Translations under genes and position numbers: made by a program | The notes under the pieces: generated by a model | What the model was told of the DNA's origin: nothing | The model's input: the letters and a program-made list of their open reading frames with translations, nothing else | Database searches by the model: none | In this document: one piece after another, positions 17,621 to 25,624 of the stretch | Layout of the letters: each line of letters opens with the position of its first letter | Position numbering within the stretch: position 1 is the stretch's first letter | Source: DASVEE01 sp036380735 | Lineage (GTDB): Bacteria; Acidobacteriota; Thermoanaerobaculia; Gp7-AA8 | Length of the DNA: 64,000 nucleotides | NCBI GenBank assembly: GCA_036380735.1 | Contig: DASVEE010000075.1 | Location: 1-64,000 of the forward strand | Direction of reading: 5' to 3'

Positions 17621-18667
17621 CTCTGGTGCTTTGCGCAGCACGTACACGTCCTGCAGTGATCCCACCGGAAACCACCGCAGCACGCCGCTGTCGGAGCCGC
17701 GCGGGAACCAGGTGATCTCGTCGAAGGCGGCGAACAGCCCCCGGGCGAACGTCGGGGCGTGGAACGTCGAATAGGCGTTCGCTCCCTCGGCCGCGCCTGC
17801 CATTTCGACATAGCCGGTCGTGGCGAAGAGCTCCTGGCTCGACGGGTCCAGCAGCAGCGGCGAATACATCTCGCCGTGCAGCGTGATCATCGCCGCGCCG
17901 CCGGGACGCAGCAGGCGGCGGATCTCCGCGACCCACGCGCGCTGGCAATCGAGGGGGAGATGGGTGAGGACGGAGATGACCTGGATCAGGTCGAAGCTGC
18001 CGTCGGGGAAGTCGAGCGGCGGCCACAGGCCGCAAACGCGCCACTCGGCCACATTCGCCAGATGCGCCGCGTTCCAGCCGATCAGCTCCGCATTGATGTC
18101 GACGCCGGCGAGCCGCCGCGAGGGGTCGTCGGAGTGCCAGCCGGCGAGCAGGCGGCCGGTGCCGCAGCCGAGGTCGAGGATGGCGCGCGGCGTCTCCGCG
18201 ATTCCGCTCGCACGCAGCAGCGCCTCGGACGTGAACACCCCGGCCACGATCGAGTCGCGGTACGACTCGACGTTGCCGCCGCCCTGCGTCGTGGCCACGA
18301 CCTCCGGCGGCGGCACGGGCAGCGTCGCCACTTTCTCCGCGAGCCGCAGGAGGCGCGTGTCATCGCGGGGCGGCTCGTAGATGAACAGCGTCTCGCCGTT
18401 CGCGCGGAGCTCGTACGTGGCGCGGCGCTCGACGCGCAGGTCGAAGGCGAAGCGCGAGGTGCCGGCGCGCGGCAACTGCACGAAGCCGGCGAGCTCGGGG
18501 CAGGGGAGATTCACCTCCGCTTCGGTGATCTTCGTGCCGTCGCGGAAGACCTCCACGCGATGAATCTCCGGCGTGTCGATCGCGAGGGCGACGCCGCGGA
18601 AGCGATTCAGCTCGTCGTAGCGGAGGCGGTGGTACTGAGGCTCTTCGAGGATGAAGACCGGAATCAC
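17612..18667 (-). CDS. Class I SAM-dependent methyltransferase with N-terminal extension
   Basis: 351 aa from ATG 18667. Residues 1-150 form an extension rich in beta-strand-like sequence with no recognised motif; the methyltransferase fold starts at about 163 with motif I ILDLGCGTGRLLAG, an acidic residue ending the second strand (GVDIN), LIQVISVLTHLP and RLLRPGGAAMIT. It resembles methyltransferases found in glycan or O-antigen gene groups, where the extension is often a beta-sandwich; the substrate is unknown. The stop codon lies in the repeat array. 18 bases separate its start from the end of the AI-2E-family gene upstream, so the two may be co-transcribed. Confidence 0.8.
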   Translation of the reverse strand: MIPVFILEEPQYHRLRYDELNRFRGVALAIDTPEIHRVEVFRDGTKITEAEVNLPCPELAGFVQLPRAGTSRFAFDLRVERRATYELRANGETLFIYEPPRDDTRLLRLAEKVATLPVPPPEVVATTQGGGNVESYRDSIVAGVFTSEALLRASGIAETPRAILDLGCGTGRLLAGWHSDDPSRRLAGVDINAELIGWNAAHLANVAEWRVCGLWPPLDFPDGSFDLIQVISVLTHLPLDCQRAWVAEIRRLLRPGGAAMITLHGEMYSPLLLDPSSQELFATTGYVEMAGAAEGANAYSTFHAPTFARGLFAAFDEITWFPRGSDSGVLRWFPVGSLQDVYVLRKAPEHQ

Positions 18668-18685
18668 GGCGCGGACTCTAGCAGA

Positions 18686-19867
18686 TCAATCCTGCCCGCG
18701 GATCTTCACGTCGTCGCCGACCACGTCCTGCACGTACAGCATCTTGGCCACGACCAGGACGACGGCGAGCAGCGGCTCCGCGATGAGCATCCCCAGCATG
18801 CCGAAGACGACGCCGAGGGCGCTGACGGCGAGGATCGTGAGCACCGGCGGAATGTCGAGGCGACGCTCCAGGATCAGCGGCGTGATCAGGTTCCCTTCGA
18901 GCTGTTGCAGCGCGATGTAGAGCAGCAGCACGTACAGCCCCTTCTGCGGTGAGTCGACGAACGCGATGCCGACGGCCGGCACCGCGCTCATGATCGGCCC
19001 GAAGAAGGGGATGAGCTCGAGGATGCCGGCGATGATGCCCAGGGCGATGGCCGCTTTGACGTCGAGGAGGACGAGAGCCACGGTCGTGATGATGCCGATC
19101 GCCACCATCGCGATGAGGCGCGCGACGAGCCAGCTCCGCAGCACGGTGGCCAGCGTCGTCAGCACTTCATCGGCGCGATGGCGGACGTCGTGCGGAAAGA
19201 GGTGCATCAACCCTTTGCGGTACAGCGCCGGATCGATGGCGATGTACATCGCGAGGAACATCACGATGAGCAAGCCGGCCAGCGCACCGAACGTCGAGGA
19301 GAGCAGCCCCAGGACCATCCCGCTGAAGCTCTGGAACTGGCCGGTGAGCTTCTCGGACAGGCCGCCTTGCGGTGGTTTGCTTTGTTCTTGTCCGCCTTGC
19401 TGCTGTCCCTGTTTTTGCCCTTGTTGCTGCTGTCCCTCTTTCGGCTGAGGCTTCTGCTCTCCCTCTGGCTGCTGCCCCTGCTGCCCTTGCTCCTGTTGTC
19501 CCTGCTGCTGTTGCTGTGGTTGACCACTGCCGAGCACCTGCGCGGGCGCTTTGTTCAGCCACTGCTCGATCGAGGCGATGATCTTCGGCAGCGCGCCCTG
19601 CAGCTCTTTGGTTTGTTCCTTCACCTGCGGCGCAACGGCGGCGCCGAGGCCGACGAGCGCCCCGATGCCGAGCAGCAGCACGAGCGGCGCGCCGAGGCCG
19701 CGCGGGATCTTGATCCGTTGCAGCCAGTCCACCGGCTTGATCATGGCCAGCCCGAGCAGGACGCCCAGAAACGCCGTGATCATCACAGCCTGCGTCCCCC
19801 ACAGAAACTTCAGAGCCAGCCAGACCCCAAAGGCAAGAACGATCAGCTTGAGCGCGCCTCGCAGCAT
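18686..19867 (-). CDS. AI-2E-family transporter with Gln-rich insert
   Basis: 393 aa from ATG 19867. About eight membrane segments, with the family's characteristic C-terminal half (ALGIIAGILELIPFFGPI, then QQLEGNLITPLILERR). Between the second and third membrane groups (about residues 115-170) sits an insert made almost only of Gln, Gly, Glu, Lys and Pro (QPQQQQQGQQEQGQQGQQ and similar), which is not usual in the family. The family includes TqsA-type exporters and Na+/H+ antiporters, so the cargo cannot be named. The insert is probably a disordered loop. Confidence 0.85.
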   Translation of the reverse strand: MLRGALKLIVLAFGVWLALKFLWGTQAVMITAFLGVLLGLAMIKPVDWLQRIKIPRGLGAPLVLLLGIGALVGLGAAVAPQVKEQTKELQGALPKIIASIEQWLNKAPAQVLGSGQPQQQQQGQQEQGQQGQQPEGEQKPQPKEGQQQQGQKQGQQQGGQEQSKPPQGGLSEKLTGQFQSFSGMVLGLLSSTFGALAGLLIVMFLAMYIAIDPALYRKGLMHLFPHDVRHRADEVLTTLATVLRSWLVARLIAMVAIGIITTVALVLLDVKAAIALGIIAGILELIPFFGPIMSAVPAVGIAFVDSPQKGLYVLLLYIALQQLEGNLITPLILERRLDIPPVLTILAVSALGVVFGMLGMLIAEPLLAVVLVVAKMLYVQDVVGDDVKIRGQD

Positions 19868-20003
19868 GAACTGGGGAACTCAGCAGCAAGCGTGCCTGTC
19901 CAGCAGGAGTGGAAGGGGAACGACACGACGGATAGGAAGTCAGCCTTGCCGCGATGGCATCTTCGCGGTGCGCCGGGAAAGGCATTCTTCGGCGTGTGTG
20001 TCT

Positions 20004-20080
20004 TGGATAGGTCCTATCTGTCCTATAGGTCCTATCCGTCCTATCTGTCCTATAGGTCCTATTCGTCCTATCGTTTCCCC
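20004..20080 (-). repeat. 9-bp repeat array downstream of the Ser/Thr kinase
   Basis: On the minus strand it starts GGGGAAACGATAGGACG immediately after the kinase TAA and runs for about eight units, one of the longest arms. No complementary arm is present. The rest of 19868-20003, upstream of the AI-2E gene start, shows no recognisable element. Confidence 0.85.
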
Positions 20081-22675
20081 TTACCGCCGCACCAGATACA
20101 AGTCCGACAGCAGCCTCGTGTAGCTGTACACCATCGTGCGGCCGTCCGGCGTGGGCCACACCGGGCCGACGTTGATCAATCCAGCCGGATCGCTGGGCAT
20201 CACTTCGCGGGTCACGGTGCGGTCGCCGCTGGTGAGGTTCACCCTGGTCAGCACGGCCGGGATGCGGCCGAAGGTGCCGACGTAGACGGATTGGGCGTCG
20301 TCGGCGAAGCGGACGGGGACGTCGCCTCGCTGCAGCGCGGGGAGGGGGCGTGGTTCGCCGCCGTCGACCGGGTAGAGGAAGAACTTGCGGTCGGCGGTGC
20401 GGCCGAGGACGTGCTTGCCGTCGGGGGTGACCACGGTGCCGGTGACGTTGGGGGGCGTGATGGCTCGCGGTGCGCCGCCCGCGAGCGGCTGCACCCAGAG
20501 GCGCGGTGGTTTGTCGGGCTCGTTGCCGGAGAACAACACGTGCTGGCCGTCGGGGAACCAGCGCGCCGTGCGGTGGTTGATCGTGTCCTTCGTGAGCTGC
20601 CGCGGCTGGCCTGCGCCGGTCGGCAGCAGGACGATCTGCGCCGGCTTCTGGTCGCGCGGGATCGACAGCACCCACTTGCCGTCGGGTGACAGCGCTTCGG
20701 TCGTCCCTTCGCCGAGACGGATGGCGGCCGAGCCGTCGAGCTTGCGCAGGTAGACGCCGTAGATCGAGCCGCCCGCCTCGCCCGATTCGGAAAAGACCAT
20801 CGTCTTCCCATCGGCGGAGAGATCGCGCACGACCGAGTAGTCGAGCCACGAAAGATCGCGCTCCTGCTCCTGGTTGGGAAGCAGCGCGAAGATGCCGGCG
20901 CGCACGCTCTGCTGCGAGAGGAGCAGCCGTCCGTCGGGCGCGACGTCGTGCAGCCAGAGCCATCCCGGTGCGCGCATGACCGTGCGTACGTCGCCGCCGT
21001 CGCGCTCGACCGCGGCCACGTCGCGTCCATGCCCGCTGCCGCTGACGTCCGCGGTGAACCACAGCTCGTCGCCGTCGGGTGACCATGCGAGCCCCTGCGT
21101 CGCCTGCAACTCCTCGGTCAGCGCGCGCTTCCCCGGCTTACCAACGTCGAGGACAGCCACGCTGCCGCGATCGTCGTTGGTGAATGGATGATCGAGGAAG
21201 GCGATCGCCTTGCCGTCCGGGCTGAAGCGCATATGGCTGATCCAGCCGACGGTGTCGTACAGCACTTTGCCGATCGGATACTCGAGGCGGCAGTGCCCGT
21301 CGACGGTGCGCACGATGGCGAGCGCACTGCCGTCCGGTGTCCAATCCGCTTCCTCCACGTCTTCGGCGATCGCGCGCGGCGCACCGCCGGCAATCGCGAC
21401 CTGCGCCAGCGTCCCGGTATCGCGCAGGTAACCGACGGGACGCCGCCCGAGGGAGATGGCCAGTTGTCCGGTGGACGAGACCGAAAGGATGTCGGCGACG
21501 CCGAAGCCGAGGTCACGCGACTCCGGCGAATCGGGGCGGAGCGAGTACACCGCGACGGGATTGCCGCCCCAGCGCGCGCCGTAGAAGACGGTCTCGCCGT
21601 CCGGGGAGAAGCGCGCGCGGAAGATGGTGCCGGCACGGAACGTCAGCCGCTGGAAGCCCGGCGGCGGCGCCGTGCCCTGGCGCGTCCCGGCGAAGTACGC
21701 CACCGCGAGCGCCCCGAGGAGCAGCAGCACTGCGACGATCGGCTTCCACGAGAGACGGCGGCCCAGGCGCCGCGCGCGCGGCACCAGCGGGATCGATTGG
21801 CTGGTCAGCCCCGACATCGAGCCGAGGCCGAAGGCGAGGTCGCGCGCCGACTGGAAGCGCTCCTCCGGATTCTTCTCCAGGCAGTGGTGGATGACGCGTT
21901 CGAGCGCCGCCGGCACGAGCACGCCGACGTCGGCCAGGTCCTTCGGCTCTTCCTTCAGGATCGCGTTCAGCGATTCGATGGGCGAGTCGCCGCGGAACGC
22001 CGGCTTCGCCGCCAGCATCTCGTAGAGAATCGCGCCGAAGGCGAAGATGTCGGAGCGGTGGTCGCCCGGCTCGCCGCGCACCTGTTCGGGCGCCATGTAG
22101 CCGACGGTGCCGAGGATGCGGCCGGGCTCCGTCGGCGTGACGGGAAGCGTGGGTGCGTGATCGTCGATGGAGCTCGACTCCGCGCCGGGGATGCGCGGAT
22201 GCATCAGTTTGACGAGGCCGAAGTCGAGGATCTTCACCTGCCCGTCGCGCGTGAGGAAGAGGTTCTCCGGCTTCAGGTCGCGGTGAATGATCCCTTTCTC
22301 ATGTGCCGCCGCGAGGCCGCGCGCGACCTGCACCGCGTAGTCGGTGGCCTTGCGCGCGTGCACCGGCCCCTGGCGCAGCCGCACGCGCATCGATTCGCCA
22401 TCGAGCAGCTCCGTCACGATGTAGTGCAGATTCCCCTCGGTGCCCACATCGTAGATGGCCACGATGTTCGGGTGGTTCAGCATCCCGACGGCGCGCGCTT
22501 CCTGCTCGAAGCGGCGGAGCGCCTCGTCGTCGTGCGAGAGGTTCTGCGACAGCACCTTCACCGCGACGTCGCGCCCGAGCCGCGTGTCCTGGGCGCGGTA
22601 AACCTCGCCCATGCCGCCGGCGCCGATCGGCGCGACGATGCGGTAGGGACCGAGGAGCGTGTCGGGCGTGAGCAT
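20081..22675 (-). CDS. Transmembrane Ser/Thr protein kinase with TolB-like beta-propeller
   Basis: 864 aa from ATG 22675. The kinase domain (residues 11-285) has a Gly loop GAGGMGEVY, Lys40, HRDLKPEN (catalytic Asp133), DFG (Asp151) and the APE motif. A single membrane helix follows at about 312-330 (IVAVLLLLGALAVAYFAG), then an extracytoplasmic domain of repeated SPDGK/FSPDG/WSPDGDE blades typical of TolB/PD40 (WD40-like) propellers. The order places the kinase inside and the propeller outside, so it could sense a periplasmic ligand. Complete and of the usual length. It has no adjacent phosphatase. Confidence 0.92.
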   Translation of the reverse strand: MLTPDTLLGPYRIVAPIGAGGMGEVYRAQDTRLGRDVAVKVLSQNLSHDDEALRRFEQEARAVGMLNHPNIVAIYDVGTEGNLHYIVTELLDGESMRVRLRQGPVHARKATDYAVQVARGLAAAHEKGIIHRDLKPENLFLTRDGQVKILDFGLVKLMHPRIPGAESSSIDDHAPTLPVTPTEPGRILGTVGYMAPEQVRGEPGDHRSDIFAFGAILYEMLAAKPAFRGDSPIESLNAILKEEPKDLADVGVLVPAALERVIHHCLEKNPEERFQSARDLAFGLGSMSGLTSQSIPLVPRARRLGRRLSWKPIVAVLLLLGALAVAYFAGTRQGTAPPPGFQRLTFRAGTIFRARFSPDGETVFYGARWGGNPVAVYSLRPDSPESRDLGFGVADILSVSSTGQLAISLGRRPVGYLRDTGTLAQVAIAGGAPRAIAEDVEEADWTPDGSALAIVRTVDGHCRLEYPIGKVLYDTVGWISHMRFSPDGKAIAFLDHPFTNDDRGSVAVLDVGKPGKRALTEELQATQGLAWSPDGDELWFTADVSGSGHGRDVAAVERDGGDVRTVMRAPGWLWLHDVAPDGRLLLSQQSVRAGIFALLPNQEQERDLSWLDYSVVRDLSADGKTMVFSESGEAGGSIYGVYLRKLDGSAAIRLGEGTTEALSPDGKWVLSIPRDQKPAQIVLLPTGAGQPRQLTKDTINHRTARWFPDGQHVLFSGNEPDKPPRLWVQPLAGGAPRAITPPNVTGTVVTPDGKHVLGRTADRKFFLYPVDGGEPRPLPALQRGDVPVRFADDAQSVYVGTFGRIPAVLTRVNLTSGDRTVTREVMPSDPAGLINVGPVWPTPDGRTMVYSYTRLLSDLYLVRR

Positions 22676-22684
22676 CTTGACGAC

Positions 22685-22758
22685 GGTTGTCCGTTTACCG
22701 TTGTCCGTTGTCCGTGCTCCGCTTCACCACGGAAAACGGACAACGGTCAACGGACAAC
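22685..22758. repeat. 7-bp (TTGTCCG) palindromic array
   Basis: GTTGTCCGTTTACCGTTG and following units, a spacer CTCCGCTTCAC, and then the complementary arm ending CAACGGACAACG. Same family as 15721-15780. It lies between the start of the Ser/Thr kinase gene and the stop of the S46 peptidase gene, both on the minus strand. Confidence 0.9.
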
Positions 22759-22761
22759 GTG

Positions 22762-24837
22762 TTACTTCACACGCAGCTCCTTCAGCAGCTCGTCCGCGTT
22801 CTGCACTTCATCGAGGAGCCAGAGCATGTAGCGGATGTCGACGTTCACGTTGCGGTTGACGTCGGGGTTGTAGCCGAAGTCGTTGGCCACGTTCTCCCAC
22901 ACGCGGTCGAAGTTGAGGCCGACGAGCTCACCGCGGCCGTTGAGCGTCGGGCTGCCCGAGTTGCCGCCGGTCGTGTCGGCGTCGGAGAGGAAGTTGATCG
23001 GCAGGTCGGGACGGCCGCGGAGGACCGCCGCGGGGGCGTTGAACGGCTCGGCGCCGGTGTTCTTCTCCACGATGCCGCGGAGGAACGTCTGCGGCGTGTA
23101 CATCACGCCGTCGCGCGGTGCGTAGCCCATCACGTGCGCGAAGCTGACGCGCAGCGTGGAGTTCGCGTCGGGCGCCACCGGCTTGCCGGCGTGCGCGATG
23201 ACGGCGCGGCGCCACACGGGTCGCAGACGAGAGATCGTCGCATCCCACTGCTCGACGCGCTGCTTCATCTGACGGAGCTCGGAGTCGAGCGCGAAGCCGA
23301 GCTCGAGGAGCGGGTCGCGGCGCGCGCGAAGCTGCTGCGGCGTCTCGTCGAACATCTTCATCCGCTCGTTCAGGTCGAGCACCTTCGAGCCGGCGTAGAG
23401 GGTGTCGATCGTCTGCTCGACGTTCTTCCCCTCGAACGCGCGGTCGATCGTTTCGAGGCGGCTCGACCGCGGCAGTTGCAGCGCGCGGCGGACGAACGAC
23501 GCGAACATCGCTTTGTCCGCGGCGGCGAAGTAGTTCTTCTGCTCGCGCTCGAGCTGCTGGCGGACGCGCGCGATGTTGCGCTCCATGAACGTCGCGTCGC
23601 GCTCGGCGTCCGGCTTCTGCCGCTCCGTCGCCGCGCGGGTGACGTTCGCCGCCAGGACCAGCGCGCGCGGTCCGAGCGGCCCGAGCGACGCCGGCGTGTA
23701 CTGGATCTGCTGCAGGAGGAAGTCGTGGTCGAACGTCTGCTGCTGCTCGCGCGCCATGGCGGTCAGCGCGGCACGCGCGGCGACCGAGGGGCGATGCTCT
23801 TCGCGCGACTGAGCCCACGCGAGCACGGCCTCATCGCGCTGCTTCTGCTGATCGAGGATGCTGCCGCGCTTGAACCCCGCGAGCTGCCCCTCGGCGTTCT
23901 TCCGCCGGTTGTGCAGCGTCTTGAGCGTGTTCGCGACGGCGATGCCGCCCTCGGCGTTCCCCTTCGACGTCTCCTCGAGGATGCGGATCCATTCGCTGTA
24001 GACGTCGTTGCGCGCGGTGAAGAACTGATGGCGCTCCGTCATCTCGTCCGCGGTCAGCGAACGGTAGGTGATGCCGGGGTAGCCGAGGACCATGACGAAG
24101 TCGCCGGGTTTGACGCCTTTCGAGGAGATCGGGAGCCACTGCGCCGGCCGGAACGGCTGTCCGTTGACGTACGCGCGGCCGATGGCGAAGTCGCCGGTGT
24201 GGCGCGGCCACATCCAGTTGTCGACCTCACCGCCGTATTCGCCGACGGAGCGGGGCGGCGCGTACACGAGGCGGACGTCGGCGAGCTCCGTCGCCTCCTG
24301 CAGGATGTACTGCACGCCACCGTCGTGAGCGGCGACCTTGCAGCGCGTGTTCGGCTGCTTCTCGCACTCGGCGACGAGGTCGTTCATCTTCCGCTCGATG
24401 GCGCGAAGACGCTCTGTGTCCGTAGCGTTCTTCGGAACGGCGGCGAGCACCTGCGCGCCGACGTCGACGAAGCGCTTGGGGAAGGTGAGGCGCGTGGTCT
24501 TGCTCGGCAGCTCCGCGTCGCGGGTCCGAGCGAGGAAGCCCTTCTCGATGATGTCGTTCTGCGGGGTCGAGTGCTCCTGCAGGACGCCGAAGAGGCAGTG
24601 ATGGTTCGTGACGAAGAGCCCGTCGGGGGAGACGAAGCCGCCGGAGCAGCCGCCGACGTTGACCGTGGCGGAAAGCAGCGTCTGCAATTGCGCGGGGGTG
24701 ATCTCGAGCCCTTCTTTCTTCAGCCAGGCGGCGTCGAGCTCGAGGACCTGCTGCGGAGTCCACTTCCCCTCGAGCGCGTACGCGGCGACGGGAAGGGCGA
24801 GAAGGATGAGGAGCGGGAGAAGGCGTCTCAGCGTCAT
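22762..24837 (-). CDS. S46-family dipeptidyl-peptidase (DPP11-like), exported
   Basis: 691 aa from ATG 24837, chosen because a signal peptide follows directly (TLRRLLPLLILLALPVAAYA); an in-frame start 13 codons upstream is less likely. S46 serine peptidases release dipeptides from N-termini in the periplasm. The triad is visible: His in TNHHC (about 79-80), Asp in DNWMWPRHTGDF, and Ser627 in GGNSGSP. Eighteen residues after Ser627 comes Arg645 (FDRVW); in this family Arg at that place defines DPP11-type preference for Asp/Glu and Gly defines DPP7. Length (about 700) is normal. Probably used in peptide nutrition. Confidence 0.92.
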   Translation of the reverse strand: MTLRRLLPLLILLALPVAAYALEGKWTPQQVLELDAAWLKKEGLEITPAQLQTLLSATVNVGGCSGGFVSPDGLFVTNHHCLFGVLQEHSTPQNDIIEKGFLARTRDAELPSKTTRLTFPKRFVDVGAQVLAAVPKNATDTERLRAIERKMNDLVAECEKQPNTRCKVAAHDGGVQYILQEATELADVRLVYAPPRSVGEYGGEVDNWMWPRHTGDFAIGRAYVNGQPFRPAQWLPISSKGVKPGDFVMVLGYPGITYRSLTADEMTERHQFFTARNDVYSEWIRILEETSKGNAEGGIAVANTLKTLHNRRKNAEGQLAGFKRGSILDQQKQRDEAVLAWAQSREEHRPSVAARAALTAMAREQQQTFDHDFLLQQIQYTPASLGPLGPRALVLAANVTRAATERQKPDAERDATFMERNIARVRQQLEREQKNYFAAADKAMFASFVRRALQLPRSSRLETIDRAFEGKNVEQTIDTLYAGSKVLDLNERMKMFDETPQQLRARRDPLLELGFALDSELRQMKQRVEQWDATISRLRPVWRRAVIAHAGKPVAPDANSTLRVSFAHVMGYAPRDGVMYTPQTFLRGIVEKNTGAEPFNAPAAVLRGRPDLPINFLSDADTTGGNSGSPTLNGRGELVGLNFDRVWENVANDFGYNPDVNRNVNVDIRYMLWLLDEVQNADELLKELRVK

Positions 24838-24999
24838 CACGGCGGGAAACAGTATCAGAGGAGGGGGGGCTTCCACGTGCGGTGGATTGTTCCCGGTCCC
24901 ACACCGGACGCTGAGAGGTACGGCCCAGGCACCGGAAGCGCTGCGCAGGAACCATCGAGCGCCCGGGCCGGCGCCGCGAGTGCCGAAGCGGGCGCCAGG

Positions 25000-25555
25000 A
25001 GGATCCGCTCGGGCGCTCGCAGTGCCCGGTCGGGCGCTCGCAGTGTCCGCGCGGGCGCTCGCAGTGTCCGCGCGGGCGCTCGAAGTGTCCGAGCGGGCGC
25101 TCGAAGTGTCCGAGCGGACGCTCGCAGTGTCCGGGCGGGCGCTCGCAGTGTCCGAGCGGGCGCTCGAAGTGTCCGAGCGGGCGCTCGCAGTGTCCGAGCG
25201 GGCGCTCGCAGATTCCAGTGCGCAGCTCGCGGATTCCAGTGTGCAGCTCGAAGATTCCAGTGCGCAGCTCGAAGATTCCAGTGCGCAGCTCGCGGATTCC
25301 AGCGCGCAGCTCGCGGATTCCGGTGCGCAGCTCGCGGATTCCAGTGCGCAGCTCGAGGATTCCGGTGCGCAGCTCGAAGATTCCGGTGCGCAGCTCGCGG
25401 ATTCCAGTGCGCAGCTCGCGGATTCCGGTCCGCAGCTCGCGGATTCCGGTCCGCAGCTCGGGGATTCCAGTGCGCAGCTCGAGGATCCCAGTGCGCAGCT
25501 CGAGGATTCCAGTCGGCAGCTCGCGGATTCCAGTGCGCAGCTCGCGGTGCGCGTA
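25000..25555. repeat. 21-bp minisatellite, two unit types
   Basis: About nine units of the type GAGCGGGCGCTC followed by G(C/A)AGTGTCC are succeeded by about sixteen units of the type GCGCAGCTCG followed by (C/A/G)GGATTCCAGT. Since 21 is a multiple of 3 and the units lack stops, all frames stay open on both strands and translate as heptads (for example ADSSAQL). I read the region as non-coding. Between the S46 gene start and the array (24838-24999) no other feature is seen. Confidence 0.85.
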
Positions 25556-25596
25556 GCGCAGCACCAAAAACCGAAAACCGAAAACCGACAACCCCA
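25551..25596. repeat. Right half of a 7-bp (CCGAAAA) repeat element
   Basis: GTAGCGCAGCACC followed by AAAAACCGAAAACCGAAAACC, divided by single-base changes. The same order of motifs forms the right arm of the complete element at 58084-58184. The left arm is missing here, perhaps replaced by the minisatellite. Confidence 0.75.
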
Positions 25597-25624
25597 AATC
25601 CAATCCGGCTACACTCGCGCGCGC

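Noticed and set aside
25000..25555. CRISPR array
   Set aside because: Units are contiguous without unique spacers, the period is 21, and no cas gene is near. The same holds for 51566-51955.
24608..25624. N-terminal extension of the membrane protein through the minisatellite (ALAVSER/ADSSAQL heptads)
   Set aside because: A natural start with a membrane helix is present at 25625, and the extension also covers the antisense of the S46 signal peptide and half of a 7-bp element.
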